Source of the DNA: Clostridium sp. CAG:417
Lineage (GTDB): Bacteria; Bacillota_I; Bacilli_A; RF39; UBA660
Direction: 5' to 3'
Assembly (NCBI GenBank): GCA_000432835.1
Contig: FR890370.1
Location: forward strand, 23,367 to 87,366
DNA length: 64,000 nucleotides
Positions 47,428 through 56,281 of the stretch are shown here, in pieces (position 1 is the stretch's first letter; each line of letters starts with the position of its first letter). Below the pieces are notes generated by a model. The model was not told where the DNA came from, made no database searches, and saw only the letters and a list, made by a program, of their open reading frames with translations. The position numbers and the translations under genes were made by a program.

Positions 47428-47457
47428 AGTGGTTAATAGTGGGGAAAAGTGGTGAAT
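47428..47457 (+). promoter_or_regulatory. Three tandem MraZ-binding boxes
   Basis: Exact 10-bp phasing: AGTGGTTAAT, AGTGGGGAAA, AGTGGTGAAT at 47428, 47438 and 47448. MraZ of Mollicutes and E. coli binds tandem GTGG-type repeats with this spacing before its own gene. The third box (GGTG) also occupies the place of the Shine-Dalgarno for ATG 47462. Confidence 0.85.
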
Positions 47458-47461
47458 ATTT

Positions 47462-47899
47462 ATGTTAATGGGAGAATACCATCACAATATAGATGATAAA
47501 GGAAGATTAACAATTCCCTCTAAATTTAGAGATGATTTAGGAGAAAAGTTTGTAATCACAAGAGGCCTTGAGAATTGCTTATTTGCATATTCTTTAGATG
47601 ACTTTCAAAAAATAGTTGCTGAATTACAAAAAATCCCATTTACTAAAAAAGATGCCCGCCAGTTTATGCGATTTTTCCTATCTGGAGCCACTACTGTAGA
47701 ATTTGATAAACAAGGACGTATTAACATTTCTTCTCCTTTAATTTCCTATGCTGGATTAAAAAAAGAATGTATTATCATAGGAACAGGAGATAGACTTGAA
47801 ATATGGTCTAGCGACAACTGGAATGATTTCTTTGATTCTACAAAAGATAATATGTCCGATATAGCTGAAAACCTATTCAGCAATAATATAGACTTGTAG
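47462..47899 (+). CDS. mraZ: Transcriptional regulator MraZ
   Basis: 145 residues with two SpoVT-AbrB-like halves. The N-terminal DKGRLTIPSKFRDDL and the C-terminal DKQGRINISSPLISYAGL are the two conserved DxxGR motifs. The ring-shaped oligomer binds the repeats just upstream and autoregulates the division and wall cluster. The start MLMGEYHHNID matches the family (usually M-F/L-x-GEY). First gene of mraZ-rsmH-ftsL-pbp. Confidence 0.97.
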   Translation: MLMGEYHHNIDDKGRLTIPSKFRDDLGEKFVITRGLENCLFAYSLDDFQKIVAELQKIPFTKKDARQFMRFFLSGATTVEFDKQGRINISSPLISYAGLKKECIIIGTGDRLEIWSSDNWNDFFDSTKDNMSDIAENLFSNNIDL

Positions 47900-47907
47900 G
47901 TGATAAT

Positions 47908-48831
47908 ATGCATATTAGTGTTTTAAAAGATGAATTGATAAACAATCTAAACCTAAAAGAGGATAGTATTATTGTTGATGGAACACTTGGTTATGCCGGA
48001 GATAGTAGTATCATCTTAGAAAGAATAAAAAAGGGGTTTTTATTCGCCTTCGATCAAGATAGTGAAGCAATAGAATATAGTACCAATGTTTTAAATAAGA
48101 TTGGTACTAACTTCACTATTATCAAAAGTAATTTTGTTAATCTTAAACAAGAATTAAACAAACGCGGAATTGAAAAAATAGATGGTGCTATATTCGACTT
48201 AGGAGTGTCAAGTCCCCAATTAGATAATGGAAGACGAGGATTTAGTTATCATGAGGATGCAAGACTCGATATGAGAATGGATAAAGATAATCCTCTAGAC
48301 GCTTATTATGTCGTAAATAATTATGATTTAAATGATTTAACACGAATATTTAGAGATTATGGTGAAGATAAGTTTGCTTATCAAATAGCTAAAAAAATAG
48401 TCAAACAAAGGGAAGAAAAGCCAATTGAAACAACATTAGAGTTAGTAGAAGTGATCAAAAGTGCGGTTCCTGAGAAAGAAAAGAGAAAAAAGCATCCTGC
48501 TAAACAAATATTTCAAGCTATAAGAATAGAAGTAAATCACGAACTAGATGTTATAAAGCCAGCCTTAGAACAAGCTTTAGAAATGCTAAATGTTGGTGGA
48601 AGAGTAGAAGTTATAACATTTCATTCTCTAGAAGATAAAATAGTAAAAAAATATTTTAAAGAAGTATGTAGTATAGATGATAAAATTAAAGGATTACCCA
48701 ATATACCAAAAGAATACTTACCAGATTTTAAATTAGTAGTTAATAAAGCTATAATACCAACAGATAAAGAATTAGAAAATAATAATAGAGCACGAAGCGC
48801 CAAACTTCGCATAATAGAAAGAGTAAAATAA
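47908..48831 (+). CDS. rsmH: 16S rRNA (cytosine1402-N4)-methyltransferase
   Basis: 307 residues. The SAM motif is VDGTLGYAGDS, the catalytic-region motif FDLGVSSPQLDNGRRGFSY is typical, and the C-terminal EVITFHSLEDKIVKKYF and NNRARSAKLRIIER are diagnostic of RsmH (MraW). It methylates C1402 in the ribosomal P site. AGGTGATAAT precedes ATG 47908. Nine bases after mraZ. Confidence 0.97.
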   Translation: MHISVLKDELINNLNLKEDSIIVDGTLGYAGDSSIILERIKKGFLFAFDQDSEAIEYSTNVLNKIGTNFTIIKSNFVNLKQELNKRGIEKIDGAIFDLGVSSPQLDNGRRGFSYHEDARLDMRMDKDNPLDAYYVVNNYDLNDLTRIFRDYGEDKFAYQIAKKIVKQREEKPIETTLELVEVIKSAVPEKEKRKKHPAKQIFQAIRIEVNHELDVIKPALEQALEMLNVGGRVEVITFHSLEDKIVKKYFKEVCSIDDKIKGLPNIPKEYLPDFKLVVNKAIIPTDKELENNNRARSAKLRIIERVK

Positions 48832-48844
48832 GGAAAGTGATAAT

Positions 48845-49141
48845 ATGAAAAAGAAAAAGATGAAGAAAAAGGTTAAAATATCTAAATTTGAAAGATTAAT
48901 TTATACACTTGCTGTTACATTAGTGTTAATGGCTCCAATTTCAATAGTCTTTTCTAAAGCAACACTTTCAAAATTAAACTTCGAGGTAGAAGAAAAGAAA
49001 CAAGAAATAACATCTCAACAGAAGAAAAATGATTCTCTAGCTATGGCTATTGATGAATTGGCCTCTCTTACTAAGATTCAACAAGTTGCACAAAGTGAAG
49101 GATTGAGTTATAATAATGCTAATATAAAGGTTGTAAGATAG
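48845..49141 (+). CDS. ftsL: Cell division protein FtsL
   Basis: 98 residues. A basic cytoplasmic head (MKKKKMKKKVKISKFE), one membrane helix (about 19-41) and an extracytoplasmic coiled coil (about 45-85) with heptad leucines. Short bitopic divisome protein that couples with FtsB/DivIC and PBP2B. Assigned mainly by position between rsmH and the PBP gene, size and topology, since ftsL sequence is not conserved. Confidence 0.85.
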   Translation: MKKKKMKKKVKISKFERLIYTLAVTLVLMAPISIVFSKATLSKLNFEVEEKKQEITSQQKKNDSLAMAIDELASLTKIQQVAQSEGLSYNNANIKVVR

Positions 49142-49162
49142 ACAGTTAAGGACGTGGTTTAA

Positions 49163-51325
49163 TTGAAAAAGGAAAAGGGAAGGAACAATGTAAAGTATAG
49201 TAAGTTACTTATTATTGCCTCTCTTTTTTTGTTTGTCATAATGATATTAAGATTATTACAATTATCACTTTCTAAAACTATCGATGATACCAATCTTCAA
49301 GAACTGGCTTCTAAAAGAACTACTAGGACCACAACCCTTAGCGCCAAAAGGGGAACAATATATAGTTCCAATAATGATGTTTTAGCGCAAAATGTTACAT
49401 CTTATAAATTAATTGCGTATTTGAGTCCTAAGAGAACAACTAATAAAAATAAGCCTCAACATGTAGTAGATAAAGATTTAACTGCTGAAAAGCTTGCTCC
49501 TATACTTGGCATGACAAAAGAAGAGATTCTTACTTATTTAAACAAAGAAAATAAATATCAAACAGAATTTGGTAGTAAAGGAAAAGGTCTTACAGAATTA
49601 GAAAAGAATCAAATTCAAAATCTAAACTTACCAGGACTAGATTTTGTTGAAAGTTATAAAAGATATTATCCTAAAGGAAACTTTCTATCTTATACCTTAG
49701 GTTATGCTACAACTGAAGAGGATAAAGATGGCGAACAAGTTATAAAAGGTAAAATGGGACTAGAACTTTATTATGATAACATCTTAAAAGGTGAAGATGG
49801 TTATGTTACTTATCAAAAGGATTTAAAAGGTTATAAAATTTCTGGTACCAAAGAAATAAAAAAAGATGCCGTTCAAGGTAAAGATATATATTTAACAATT
49901 GATAGTAATGTGCAATTTTTTGTAGAGCAAGCCTTAACTAATGCCAAGAATAATTACGGATATGAATGGTTTACAATGGTTATAATGGATGCCAAGACAG
50001 GTAAAATTTTAGGAATGTCATCTAATCCTAATTTTGACTTAAACACCAGAGATAATATTACTAACTATCTTGATTTAACTATTTCTTCACCATATGAGCC
50101 TGGTAGTACCATGAAAACATTTACTTATATGGCAGCCATGGAAAACGGTGTATATAACGGAAGTGCTACCTATAAATCTGGTGAATATACTACAACAGAT
50201 GGTACTGTTATTGGTGACTGGAATAGAAATGGTTGGGGTTATATTACCTACGACAGGGGATATGCTCTATCTTCCAATGTTGGAGTCATAAACCTATTGA
50301 AAAACTTTATGAATAGTGCCATGTTAAGACAGTACTATAGAAAATTAGGATTTGGTAAAAAAACAGGTATTACACTTCCTAATGAAAGTACTGGTCAAAT
50401 AAGTTTTAAATATGAAACTGAAGTCTTTAATGCTGGTTTCGGTCAAGGAATTACAACAACACCACTTCAAAATGTTCAAGCTATGACACCTCTTACCAAT
50501 GATGGTATGCTTTTAAAACCATATGTTGTAGAAAAAATTGTTGACCCAGATACTAAAGAAGTAGTTTATAAAGGTAAAAGAACCGAAAAAGAACGTGTTG
50601 CTTCAACTCAAACAGTTCAGAAAATGATTCAATTAATGGATGATACTGTTAATGGAATAGGTAATACCGGATCAGGCTTTAGAATACCTAGCGGTGAATT
50701 AATTGGTAAAACAGGAACCGCCCAAATAGCCGCCACCAATGGTCGAGGATATTTAAATGGCAAGGAAGATATTATTTCTTCATTTTCTGGAATTTATCCT
50801 AAGAGTAATCCTCAATTTATTATTTATGCCTCTGTTAAAAGACCGGCAGGAGGAAGTCAAAAGGGCGTTTCAACTGCTGTAAAAGAAGTAGTAAGCAATC
50901 TTTCAAAATACTATGGAACCGAAGTAACAGAAACGGAAGGAGAAAAAATAACTACTTACAAACTTCCATCACTAGAAAATAAGAAATTGGATGAAGCTCG
51001 TCAATTACTAACTGCTAATAATATTACTAATCAAATAATTATTGGTAATGGGGATAAGGTAATTAACCAATATCCAGAAAAAAATATTAGTATTACCAAT
51101 AAAGATAAAATATTCTTAGTAACTAACGACTCTAATATTACAATACCAGATGTAAATGGATATTCCAGTAAAGATGCAACTAGTCTTTTAAATTTATTAG
51201 GTATAAAAACTAAATTAACAGGAACTGGATATGTAACAGCACAGAGTATAGCAGCAGGTACTGCCATTACGCAGGGAATGGAAATAGAATTAACTTTAAA
51301 TCCTAAATTTGATGCTGGACAATAA
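49163..51325 (+). CDS. Division penicillin-binding protein 2 with PASTA domains
   Basis: 720 residues from TTG 49163 (AAGGA about 10 bases upstream; no ATG nearby). A cytoplasmic head of about 14 residues, one TM (about 15-33), a PBP dimer domain, then the transpeptidase domain: SxxK as S315TMK, SxN as S370-S-N372, and KTG at K516. Two C-terminal PASTA repeats (about 580-650 and 655-715) follow, as in PBP2B of Bacilli. Septal peptidoglycan crosslinking. Distinguishing PbpB from SpoVD is not possible from sequence alone, so no symbol is given. The cluster does not continue with mraY or murD. Confidence 0.9.
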   Translation: MKKEKGRNNVKYSKLLIIASLFLFVIMILRLLQLSLSKTIDDTNLQELASKRTTRTTTLSAKRGTIYSSNNDVLAQNVTSYKLIAYLSPKRTTNKNKPQHVVDKDLTAEKLAPILGMTKEEILTYLNKENKYQTEFGSKGKGLTELEKNQIQNLNLPGLDFVESYKRYYPKGNFLSYTLGYATTEEDKDGEQVIKGKMGLELYYDNILKGEDGYVTYQKDLKGYKISGTKEIKKDAVQGKDIYLTIDSNVQFFVEQALTNAKNNYGYEWFTMVIMDAKTGKILGMSSNPNFDLNTRDNITNYLDLTISSPYEPGSTMKTFTYMAAMENGVYNGSATYKSGEYTTTDGTVIGDWNRNGWGYITYDRGYALSSNVGVINLLKNFMNSAMLRQYYRKLGFGKKTGITLPNESTGQISFKYETEVFNAGFGQGITTTPLQNVQAMTPLTNDGMLLKPYVVEKIVDPDTKEVVYKGKRTEKERVASTQTVQKMIQLMDDTVNGIGNTGSGFRIPSGELIGKTGTAQIAATNGRGYLNGKEDIISSFSGIYPKSNPQFIIYASVKRPAGGSQKGVSTAVKEVVSNLSKYYGTEVTETEGEKITTYKLPSLENKKLDEARQLLTANNITNQIIIGNGDKVINQYPEKNISITNKDKIFLVTNDSNITIPDVNGYSSKDATSLLNLLGIKTKLTGTGYVTAQSIAAGTAITQGMEIELTLNPKFDAGQ

Positions 51326-51347
51326 CTTCTTGTTATTGTCTTTTTTT
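51318..51347 (+). terminator. Terminator of the mraZ-rsmH-ftsL-pbp operon
   Basis: GACAATAAC (51318-51326) pairs GTTATTGTC (51332-51340), then seven T; overlaps the stop codon. Confidence 0.85.
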
Positions 51348-51380
51348 CCTTTTCTGTGCTATACTTATAAAGGTGATATC

Positions 51381-51920
51381 ATGGAAAAGCCTAATAAAAC
51401 AAAAAGAGAAATAGTAAAAATGCTTTTAAATAGGGAAATAGATGCCCAAGATGAGGAAGCCTTATTGGATTTACTAGTAGATCAACCTATTTCTATAGAT
51501 GTAGATAAACAAGAAGAATCAAAAATGAGTTTCGGTGATCACTTAGCCGATAAAATTTCGGCTATCGCTGGTAGTTGGTTTTTTATAGCACTATTCATCT
51601 CATTTTTAATTATTTGGATAGTTTTAAATACTGTTTTACTGAATAAAAACCAGCGCTTAGATGAATATCCATTTATTCTTTTAAATCTTTTATTATCATG
51701 TATTTCCGCATTACAAGCGCCTATAATTATGATGAGTCAAAATAGACAAAGCGAAAAAGATAGTCTAAGGAATCAAAATGATTATCGCATTGATTTAAAG
51801 AGTGAGCTGATTCTAGAAGAGTTACATGATAAAATTGAAACTATAAATAAACAACAAAAAGATATTATTCGTAGATTGGACCGAATAGAAAAAAGTGGAA
51901 GTGAACAAAATAATGAATAA
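51381..51920 (+). CDS. DUF1003 membrane protein
   Basis: 179 residues; ATG 51381 follows AAAGGTGATATC. The core motif FGDHLADKISAIAGSWFFI starts the DUF1003 domain; two TM helices (about 56-78 and 90-110) with ISALQAPIIMMSQNRQ between them complete it. A cytoplasmic coiled coil (about 140-175) is at the end. Function of the family is not established. The lipoprotein start overlaps its stop by 8 bases. Confidence 0.85.
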   Translation: MEKPNKTKREIVKMLLNREIDAQDEEALLDLLVDQPISIDVDKQEESKMSFGDHLADKISAIAGSWFFIALFISFLIIWIVLNTVLLNKNQRLDEYPFILLNLLLSCISALQAPIIMMSQNRQSEKDSLRNQNDYRIDLKSELILEELHDKIETINKQQKDIIRRLDRIEKSGSEQNNE

Positions 51921-52404
51921 AAAAATTCCTAGATTCATAATTCTAATTTCAATTATCAGTTTTATTTGTGTTGGTTGCAGTGATGATACAAAAAATAAAA
52001 CAGCAAAGACGGATGAAAACGTTCTTCACTGTAAAAGAAAGGCAACTACTACAGATGGAGCCAGTACATCCTTAACCTATAGCATTTATTATGATGGTGA
52101 CTACGTTACAAAAACAGTTTCTGTAGAAAAGGTAACATCAGATGATGATGCAATACTTAAAAAATATAAGGCAGCCTATGAAAATGTTTTTTCACCATAT
52201 AAGAATATTGATTATTATGATAATAAGGTAACTACAACATCAAATAGTGTTATTAGTACGACTGTCATAGATTATAATAAAGTAGATATAAATAAGATAA
52301 TTGCAATTGAGGGTAGTGATGATAATATTTTTGAATCTGACGGAAAGGTAAAAAAAGAAACCCTAACAACTTTATATAAAAAATATGGAACTACATGTGA
52401 GTAG
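51913..52404 (+). CDS. Small lipoprotein of unknown function
   Basis: 163 residues. A hydrophobic signal segment (about 9-22) ends in a lipobox with cysteine, CVGCSDD. The mature part has a beta-strand pattern with VLHCKRKATTT and a C-terminal YKKYGTTCE. The two cysteines (about 40 and 162) may pair. It broadly resembles DUF1307/YehR-type lipoproteins but I cannot assign it firmly. Coupled to the DUF1003 gene. Confidence 0.6.
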   Translation: MNKKIPRFIILISIISFICVGCSDDTKNKTAKTDENVLHCKRKATTTDGASTSLTYSIYYDGDYVTKTVSVEKVTSDDDAILKKYKAAYENVFSPYKNIDYYDNKVTTTSNSVISTTVIDYNKVDINKIIAIEGSDDNIFESDGKVKKETLTTLYKKYGTTCE

Positions 52405-52413
52405 TTCCTTCTT
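52387..52413 (+). terminator. Hairpin at the end of the lipoprotein gene
   Basis: GGAACTAC (52387-52394) pairs GTAGTTCC (52401-52408) exactly; only a short T-rich tail before tRNA-Arg, so it may be leaky. Confidence 0.5.
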
Positions 52414-52488
52414 GTTTGAATAGTTTAATGGATAAAATACTTCCCCCCGAAGGAAGCAATGTGGGTTCGACTCCCACTTCAAACACCA
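52414..52488 (+). tRNA. tRNA-Arg (CCG anticodon), unusual anticodon loop
   Basis: A 75-base cloverleaf with encoded CCA. Acceptor GTTTGAA/TTCAAAC, D arm GTTT...AAAT, anticodon stem CTTCC/GGAAG, T loop TTCGACT. The loop is CCCCGAA, so position 33 is C, not the nearly universal U, and 34-36 is CCG. This reads CGG. The other three tRNAs here all keep U33. Confidence 0.8.
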
Positions 52489-52533
52489 TTTTTATATATA
52501 CATTTACATAAATGTATGATAATATAATGTTAT

Positions 52534-52607
52534 GCCGATATAGTTTAGTGGTAAAACAGATCCTTGGTAAGGATCAGCGGTAAGTTCAATTCTTACTTTC
52601 GGCACCA
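52534..52607 (+). tRNA. tRNA-Thr (GGT anticodon)
   Basis: A 74-base cloverleaf with encoded CCA. Acceptor GCCGATA pairs TTTCGGC except one T-T mismatch. D arm GTTT/AAAC, anticodon stem GATCC/GGATC, loop TTGGTAA giving GGT, T loop TTCAATT. Reads ACC and ACT. It lies 45 bases after tRNA-Arg. Confidence 0.9.
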
Positions 52608-52649
52608 GATTGATTATTACTCACAATTTTTGGGACTAAATAATAAATA

Positions 52650-52675
52650 CTAACTAGAAATAGTTAGCTTTTTTG
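52650..52675 (+). terminator. Terminator after the tRNA pair
   Basis: CTAACTA (52650-52656), GAAA loop, TAGTTAG (52661-52667), then six T. Confidence 0.85.
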
Positions 52676-52843
52676 TTTTTCAATAAAGAAAAGGTTCTAG
52701 ATAAAGCAAAAGGGTATAATTCTACTATTTCAAATATACTATAAATTACTTTCTTCTAAAATAAGCATAAAAAATACCCTTAATTAAATCAAGAGTATTT
52801 ATCTATAATTTTATATATTAGTTCCTAGATGAAATGAATCCCT

Positions 52844-53677
52844 TTACTTTGAAAGTTGTAATATTTTTTGCATTTGTTCATTTTCATAATTAACTTCAAC
52901 ATTATTTTTTAATTGCTTCATCAATTGTCTTTTTTGAGAAGAAAGCTTTGAACTATCCTCTCTGACAAATCTTAATCCGCATATATATTGACATAAATCT
53001 GTGTCAAATAATGTATCATTCAAAATTTCTAAAATTGCAACTTTTAACATTCCTAATTTAGAACCCAAAGTTTTATATAATTCCTCATTACTATAATTCT
53101 GTAAAGAAAATTCATGGTAGGTTCCTTTGTCTCCATCCAAATGATACATAGCGTCACTATGACCAAGTAATTCTATTCGACTACTTTTTGCTATTTCTTG
53201 TTTTTCTTGCTCAAAATTTTTATTTCTTTCCTCTAATATTTGTTTAATTGATAATAAAAATTCTTTTTGTGAATTGTTTGTTGAATTTTTCAATCTTCTA
53301 TTTATATTTTCTATTTCCTTGGTACACACTTTAGTAAAAAAAGAATCTCCAAAATCTGTCTCATTACATAAATGTTTTTCACTAAACAACAAATTATTTG
53401 AGTAATAATCTGTCTGTCTGGCATAAAGGAGATATGTTTCCATAAGTTGCTGCATATCAACATTTGGAGAAATTAAATAATTATTAACATCTAATCCTCT
53501 TTTTTGTATGACTTTGTCATCGAAGTGTAGTAAATCATCAAATTCCCAACCTACATATTTTACTCTTTCTCTTAACTCGGCCTCAGCACATTTTCTTAAT
53601 ACATCAATATTCTTATCATTCAAGATAATTAAAATTAAATTTGATATACTGATTTTCTTTAAATCTTTAATTTCCAT
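52844..53677 (-). CDS. Unrecognised protein, accessory region
   Basis: 277 residues, on the minus strand. N-terminal part helical with KCAEAELRERV; a charged coiled-coil middle (about 125-165) and no membrane helix. No known family, no catalytic motif recognised. A Shine-Dalgarno GGAGGG precedes the ATG (complement at 53675-53677), and an extended -10 on the minus strand lies at 53696-53704. It is the first gene of the unknown block after the tRNAs. Confidence 0.6.
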   Translation of the reverse strand: MEIKDLKKISISNLILIILNDKNIDVLRKCAEAELRERVKYVGWEFDDLLHFDDKVIQKRGLDVNNYLISPNVDMQQLMETYLLYARQTDYYSNNLLFSEKHLCNETDFGDSFFTKVCTKEIENINRRLKNSTNNSQKEFLLSIKQILEERNKNFEQEKQEIAKSSRIELLGHSDAMYHLDGDKGTYHEFSLQNYSNEELYKTLGSKLGMLKVAILEILNDTLFDTDLCQYICGLRFVREDSSKLSSQKRQLMKQLKNNVEVNYENEQMQKILQLSK

Positions 53678-53786
53678 AATTAACCCTCCATCATAATTAT
53701 ATCATAAAATATTAAAACAATTTGTGATTTTAAATAAATGCGTTCATATAGTTTCACTAAATATTTATTTCAATAAAATTTATTTT

Positions 53787-54902
53787 CTATTTCTTTAAAA
53801 ATGGAAAAATCTTTCTTCTTAAATTTAATCTTTTTTGATACTTTTCTTCTTTCTTTTTTCTTTCTAATAGTTCCTGTTCTTCAGCCATTTTTTCCTCTGA
53901 TAATTTTTGCTTTTCTTCGCCTAATTGTTTTTTTCTTATTTCATATAAAGATTCACGACTCCAATACGGACAATCATCTATTCTAACAAAAAGCTTTTTA
54001 AAGATTTCATTTTCTTGACCACAAACAATATTTGAAATATCATGTAAATTACAGAACACAAAACATTCTTTTTTTCCCAAACCACTACATTTTACTAAAT
54101 CAATATAACAATTCTTCACGTGATATCCAGTATATACTCTTACTACACTAGAAGAAATATAAGCTGAAAGCATTGAATCCAATGGCTTAACGTACGAATC
54201 ATCTCTTTCAATATTTTTATATATTAATAGTTCATCATAAGCCGCAGATAAAACATCTCTAAATTCCATAAGCAATTCTTTCCCGAGAGAGGTATTAGAT
54301 TCATCACTTTTTAAATATAACTCGCCATAATTCTTAGAAAAAGTAATAGGTTTATCATCCGCTGAAATTTCCAATTCATCTTTGTCATAATCAAAAGTTA
54401 ATATAAGACTATATATATCATACATATCATATATATCACATGTATGATAATATTCATAATTTTTTTCTATTATATCCATATAATAATCTTCTTTTTTTAT
54501 TTGTTCCTTGTATATTTTTCTTATCAATTTATATACATCATATAAGGAGATGCAATTATAATCTTTATTTTCATCAGACGTTAATATCCTTTTTATTTCC
54601 TGAAGTATTTGTGTTTTTATATTTACTGGTTTAGAAAGTTGTAATCTCTTCCAAACTTCTGTAGATATTTCTTTATTTGTATAAAAATAGACTCTTTCAT
54701 CTTTAGTTGAATATTGAATAGTATTAAAAACTACATCTGGATTAGATATAAAAATAATTTCCAAACAATATTCAAGATAAGTTTTACTAACATTTTCAAT
54801 TGTTGTAATTCTTAAATTATTTCCTATGTCCTTTAATGGTAATATGGTATCACTGTATACTATTTTTTTATTTTCAAATGTTGTATGTGGTTCTGTTGAC
54901 AT
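53787..54902 (-). CDS. Unrecognised protein with a basic coiled-coil tail
   Basis: 371 residues on the minus strand. ATG at 54902 (complement 54900-54902) is chosen because GGAGG lies 10 bases upstream; 54920 is an alternative. A central CDIYDMYDIYSLIL segment and a C-terminal Glu/Lys-rich coiled coil (about 320-365, EEKQKLSEEK) ending KIFPFLKK. Cysteine pairs (CSGLGKKEC, CNLHDISNIVC) in the middle might bind metal. No family recognised. An ATTATATCA (minus-strand TGATATAAT) is at 54939-54947. Confidence 0.6.
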   Translation of the reverse strand: MSTEPHTTFENKKIVYSDTILPLKDIGNNLRITTIENVSKTYLEYCLEIIFISNPDVVFNTIQYSTKDERVYFYTNKEISTEVWKRLQLSKPVNIKTQILQEIKRILTSDENKDYNCISLYDVYKLIRKIYKEQIKKEDYYMDIIEKNYEYYHTCDIYDMYDIYSLILTFDYDKDELEISADDKPITFSKNYGELYLKSDESNTSLGKELLMEFRDVLSAAYDELLIYKNIERDDSYVKPLDSMLSAYISSSVVRVYTGYHVKNCYIDLVKCSGLGKKECFVFCNLHDISNIVCGQENEIFKKLFVRIDDCPYWSRESLYEIRKKQLGEEKQKLSEEKMAEEQELLERKKKEEKYQKRLNLRRKIFPFLKK

Positions 54903-55071
54903 AATCACAATTCCTCCCAATAAATTTAAATTAAAACTATTATATCATAAGTTTTAATCACTTATTATATTTCTGGTATCAATTATCATTATTTATTTCA
55001 ATATTTATAGGTAAAATAATTTATTAATGATATAATATACTTCACAATAGCTAGTAATTTTGGAGGTAAAT

Positions 55072-55533
55072 ATGAAAATGTTTGAGGTAGGGGATAGATC
55101 GCCATTTTTAATAGACTTATTAGTAGAGGTATGGGCAGATTCAGTAAAAAATACTCATCTTTTTTATCAAAAGAAGAAATAGAAAATATCAAGGAATATG
55201 TGCCACATGCACTTAAAAAAGTATCTCATTTAGTAATCATAGAAAATATTGATAAGACGCCTATTGCCTTTATGGGAATAGAGGATAACAAACTTGAAAT
55301 GCTATTTATTAAAAATAGCGAAAGAAAAAAAGGCTTTGGAAAAAAAATTATTAACTTATGGTATAACACACTATGGAGTTAATGAACTAGTAGTTAATGA
55401 AAAAAATCCCACCGCAATAAAATTCTATGAACATATGGGTTTTAAAACTTATCAAAGAAAAGAGTTGGATGAACAAAATAATCCTTATCCAATTTTATAT
55501 ATGAGGTTAGGAATAGAAAAATTAAAAAAGTAG
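55072..55533 (+). pseudogene. GNAT-family acetyltransferase, two frameshifts
   Basis: Starts at ATG 55072 after GGAGG with MKMFEVGDRSPFL... and stops early. The domain continues in a second frame from the LSKEEIENIKEYVPHALK region, then returns to the first frame for YGITHYGVNELVVNEKNP to the end at 55533. The breaks fall in a T6 tract near 55160-55165 (one base short) and an A8 tract near 55343-55350 (one base extra). The restored protein is about 153 residues with the GNAT motif RKKGFGKK and FYEHMGFKTY. TGATATAAT is at 55028-55036. Confidence 0.75.
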
Positions 55534-55573
55534 TATTGATATATATTACCTAATTAACTCAGTAAAAAAATAA

Positions 55574-55602
55574 AACCAGTTTCAAAAATAACTGGTCTTT
55601 TA
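55574..55602 (+). terminator. Terminator after the GNAT pseudogene
   Basis: ACCAGTT (55575-55581) pairs AACTGGT (55590-55596), then T. Confidence 0.65.
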
Positions 55603-55655
55603 ATATTTATAGCGCATAAGAATATCACTATACAAATAAATATATTTAAATATTA

Positions 55656-56051
55656 TTATTTGTTGTTTTTTAGTTTACGCATTAATACTTTAGCTGATTT
55701 ATCTTCCATGCCATAATATGGTTTTAAGGACTTTTCATCAACAAATAAGTCACCAACAGCACTAGGAGATGTTAACATCATTAACTCATTTATTTTGTAA
55801 CCCCTTCTTGCACTAGTTTGCGCTTTTAATTTTAAAAGTAAATTTAGTTTTTCTAACTCCACATAAAAATCATTCTTAAACTTCACTAATATAACATCTT
55901 CTTTATAAAGTTCATCATTTGTCTTGGTATAACCATAAGAATCGCTAGAGACAATTCTACCATTAATTATAATGCCCACAGAAGTAGTAGCTACCATCTC
56001 ATATTCTGTACATTTTTTAATATTTCCGATAAAGATTTGTTCTTTTTTCAT
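55656..56051 (-). CDS. Unrecognised small protein
   Basis: 131 residues on the minus strand; start complement 56049-56051 after AGGAG. No membrane helix. Charged and beta/alpha mixed, with TTSVGIIINGRIVSSD (a strand pair) and TSARRGYKINELMML. No family recognised. An ATTATATCA at 56074-56082 is an extended -10 for this strand. Part of the accessory block. Confidence 0.55.
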   Translation of the reverse strand: MKKEQIFIGNIKKCTEYEMVATTSVGIIINGRIVSSDSYGYTKTNDELYKEDVILVKFKNDFYVELEKLNLLLKLKAQTSARRGYKINELMMLTSPSAVGDLFVDEKSLKPYYGMEDKSAKVLMRKLKNNK

Positions 56052-56281
56052 TTATACTTCTCCTTACTAGATTATTATATCAAAAAAACTATAAACTACA
56101 ACAAAAAACACCTCTCTATTAATTTAAAATATGGTATAATCTTTTAAAACGTTAACTAAAAAACATCCAGAAAGTTTAATGCTATAGTAAAAGTTAAAAA
56201 TAATTGCGCATGTTCCAGCAACTATTGGTAGAATTTAAGTATTAAAATTGTTATGCTTTTTATGAAAAGGAGAAACAATAT

